A stretch of 64,000 bases of DNA from Ophiostoma sp. CBS 140.51 (taxonomy: Eukaryota; Ascomycota; Sordariomycetes; Ophiostomatales; Ophiostomataceae): assembly GCA_029298735.1 (NCBI GenBank), contig JANSLP010000019.1, positions 177,797 to 241,796 on the forward strand, read 5' to 3'. Shown here one piece after another: positions 61,982 to 64,000 of this stretch. The translations under genes and the position numbers were made by a program. The notes under the pieces were generated by a model that worked only from the letters and a program-made list of their open reading frames with translations, was not told the origin of the DNA and did no database searches. How positions within the stretch are numbered: the first letter of the stretch is position 1; each line of letters begins with the position of its first letter.

Positions 61982-63646
61982 TCATGCCTTGCCCACAAGA
62001 TCACCAGTCGGTAGACACAACTCATCACTTAGACGGCAGATATCGCTCGCCAAGCCCTGTTCGTGGAGAGGGTCCCATGTGGCATAGCTGCGCTTAGTTA
62101 GCGAAGACACACCCTCACCGCCGTCGACATCAAACATCATGAACTTGGGGTCAGCGTCAGAAAACTCGGGCCAGGGTGCCTCTCCGTTGGCAAACGACAC
62201 CCGTACAGCCACCATCCGGTCAGACACGACCTGTTGTGCTGGTGGCAGCGTGTGCCGCAAAAAGGCCGCCCCAAGCATTGTCGTATGGCGAGGGAACGTT
62301 GAAGTGGTACGCATAGAGAGACGCCTTGTCACTGGCTGGGACAGCCTTCTCGGCAAAGTAGATGGACAGAGAAAAGATGCCGTCTGTCGTCAGTCGCTCC
62401 AGTGCCCAGAACAGGTCTTGGGGTGGCATGTCTTTCTAAATGTCGTATGCAGCGGTCACCTTGTCTGCCTTCTCTTTCCCTAAAAAGGACTGCATCTTGG
62501 CTACCGCCAGCGACGGGTCTGGTGTCGACAGGTCTTGCCTGGCCGCCATGGGCGTCGTGCACAGATTCTCCCACGACTTGTTCCAGATGATGCACTTGTT
62601 CTTGGCATCGCCCATCATCAGACGCGGGCACCATTCTGGAGTGACAAATGGTTTCGTGTAGTCGTCGTACGTCGGCATGGGACCGCCCACCAACACGCCG
62701 TCGTCGCACAGTGGCATCGTCACGACGGCGATCAAGAAGACTTCCTGCATGGCCGACGTCAACTTGTCGATGGGAACAGCTGTCAACTGCTTTACACGTT
62801 CTGCCGAAGACACGCCTTGGAGTGGAACATCACATGCTTTCAGCATCTTCTCAAACAGAACCTAAAACTCGTCCACTGATAGGATGCCGCACGTCCGCAG
62901 AAGACCCGACTGCAGGATTGCACTCGAAAGAAGTTTCTCGCTGCGCAGTAGGTGTGCATGGGTCGACACACCGTCAGCACTCTGCCAGAACAACGTCACC
63001 TGAGAAGCATCACCGCCAAAAGCACCAATGTGCTGTTGCACCCACCGTAGGGCCAGGACTTGGCCCCACACGCCGTAGTTGCCGACACCCTCTTCGTTGT
63101 GTTCTTTGGCATTTGTGTCACGCAAGTCCGTGCCGGCCAAGAAGTCAAGCACGCCCAATGCGTAGTTGACCGTCACAACAATCGTCGCCTTCTAGAGCTG
63201 TGCAGAAGAGGATGCCAGCAAGCGGCCATCATAGACAGGGGCTGCTGCCGTTACATAAGTGAATACGCCGCCGTGAAGGAAGGCCATCACAGGCAGTTTT
63301 GTCTTCGCGTCTGTTGTCGGCAGGCGGGGAACGCTGATGTTGAGGTTCAGACACTTGAACTCGTCGGTTCCCGGCACCTCGAGCCACGGCCGGGCTAGAC
63401 TCAGAACGGGGTAAAAGTCGCGCGGTGGTTGCGGGCAGTACGATCCGAGCTTGGTGCCGTCGTGGTGAGCTGCTTCCCAACTTGTCGTCGGCACGGACCG
63501 CCGGAACCGGCCCGGCCCGGCACTTCTGCATACGGAATGTCCAGGTATTGGCACGTCTCGCCGTTGTGAGACACACCGGTCACGGCGCTGAGGTCGGGCA
63601 CCTCAAGCTTGACCTCTCCGAGACGGGGTGTCTCGTCGGATTTCAT
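61982..63646 (-). pseudogene. Type-B carboxylesterase pseudogene (full length, frameshifts and nonsense codons)
   Basis: A recognisable type-B carboxylesterase of normal length (about 555 codons) that cannot be translated intact. Starting at 63646 (MKSDETPRLGEVKLE) it has SHNGETCQYLDIPYAE, then a frameshift near 63,500-63,530; CLNLNISVPRLPTTDAKTK and VMAFLHGGVFTY follow in the new frame. Three in-frame stops occur at 63,192-63,194, 62,862-62,864 and 62,436-62,438, all TAG, at sites where Gln (CAG) fits the family. A second frameshift at about 62,230-62,270 removes or shortens the region of the catalytic His. The nucleophile elbow is VTLFWQSADG instead of G-E-S-A-G, so Gly, Glu and Gly are all changed. 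It is therefore inactive in this form. Its length and clear similarity imply a recent loss. Confidence 0.9.
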
Positions 63647-64000
63647 GGTGTGTTGTAATGGGAGAGGTGTTTGTTGGTGAGGGGTTGTGTTGCAACCGCT
63701 GTTTTTTCGAAAGAAGCTACTCTAATTTCGAAATCATAACTTCAGGGTCGCCATCTTATCGTCTTGTTCTTATTTACTCGACACGGCTGCATATTATCGT
63801 AGCTCTCCTGATATTGCCGGCCGGCGCTATTGGTTAATATAAATAGCGTCGGGTTTGAATTCAAAGCCGATGGGCTGTTAGCGCGGTCGGACGACCCTCT
63901 GTACGGTTGACCAAACGTAGACTGTGCCAAAACACTTTTCAGGTCGCATTTTTGTCACTAGATGCACACCACCCCCGGGAGGCGTATGGTGGATAAAAAA
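63647..64000. other. Region upstream of the esterase pseudogene
   Basis: Old promoter side of the pseudogene and right end of the window. AT-rich with a TATAAATA-like stretch at about 63,836-63,846. No gene recognised. Confidence 0.45.

Overview
This window is nuclear DNA of a filamentous ascomycete (Pezizomycotina, most likely a Sordariomycete). The signs are introns of about 46-155 bp with fungal GTRNGT...YAG borders, GC-rich third codon positions, T/C-rich tracts before start codons, and fungus-specific families such as TRI12-type MFS, Zn2Cys6 activators, UNC-93 transporters, AsaB/CmcJ-like enzymes and Ure2p-like GST. No rRNA, tRNA, CRISPR array or complete transposon was recognised. I could not fix the genus. 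Exon borders come from reading splice signals and protein continuity by eye.

Layout. 1-12.7 kb: a TRI12-type exporter cut by the left edge, an AsaB/CmcJ-like enzyme, a GST with an in-frame TGA, an SRPK-type kinase, an SDR, an NADPH:FMN reductase and an aldo-keto reductase, a mostly accessory/redox set. 14.4-26.4 kb: cactin, a NUDT15-like hydrolase with a 29-copy 9-bp minisatellite at its 5' end, a P450, the SEACAT subunit Rtc1 (WDR24), MsrA and a mitochondrial Bax-inhibitor-family protein. 26.4-33.2 kb: a 6.8 kb stretch with no convincing gene; it ends in a strongly pyrimidine-rich tract before a secreted CAP/PR-1 protein and includes a structured element with a Pol III B-box match. 34.4-49.4 kb: an unknown acidic/disordered protein, Tim50, a Cdc1/Ted1-type phosphoesterase, a small conserved protein whose first exon is only the ATG, a Tim17-family protein, proline dehydrogenase, the KEOPS subunit Cgi121 and an MDR-type oxidoreductase. 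50.5-63.7 kb: an accessory block with a Rid-amine oxidase fusion head-to-head with a Zn2Cys6 activator, an amidase with a C-terminal frameshift, a cyclase-family hydrolase, an UNC-93-type transporter and a full-length but broken type-B carboxylesterase.

How the genes may work together. The right-hand block brings together amine oxidation, a Rid domain, amide hydrolysis, a cyclase/formamidase-like hydrolase, a transporter and a pathway-type activator. This suggests an amine/amide (nitrogen) catabolic or detoxification locus, partly decayed (broken esterase, amidase frameshift); the pathway is inferred, not shown. Genes alternate in direction along much of the window, giving many convergent pairs with short 3' gaps.

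The most unusual signals are: the Rid-MAO fusion lacking the canonical Rid arginine; the (LQQ)29-coding minisatellite in frame with the NUDIX gene; the GST TGA exactly at a family-conserved Trp codon, with an in-frame alternative splice able to remove it; the amidase frameshift; and the pseudogene whose three stops are all TAG.
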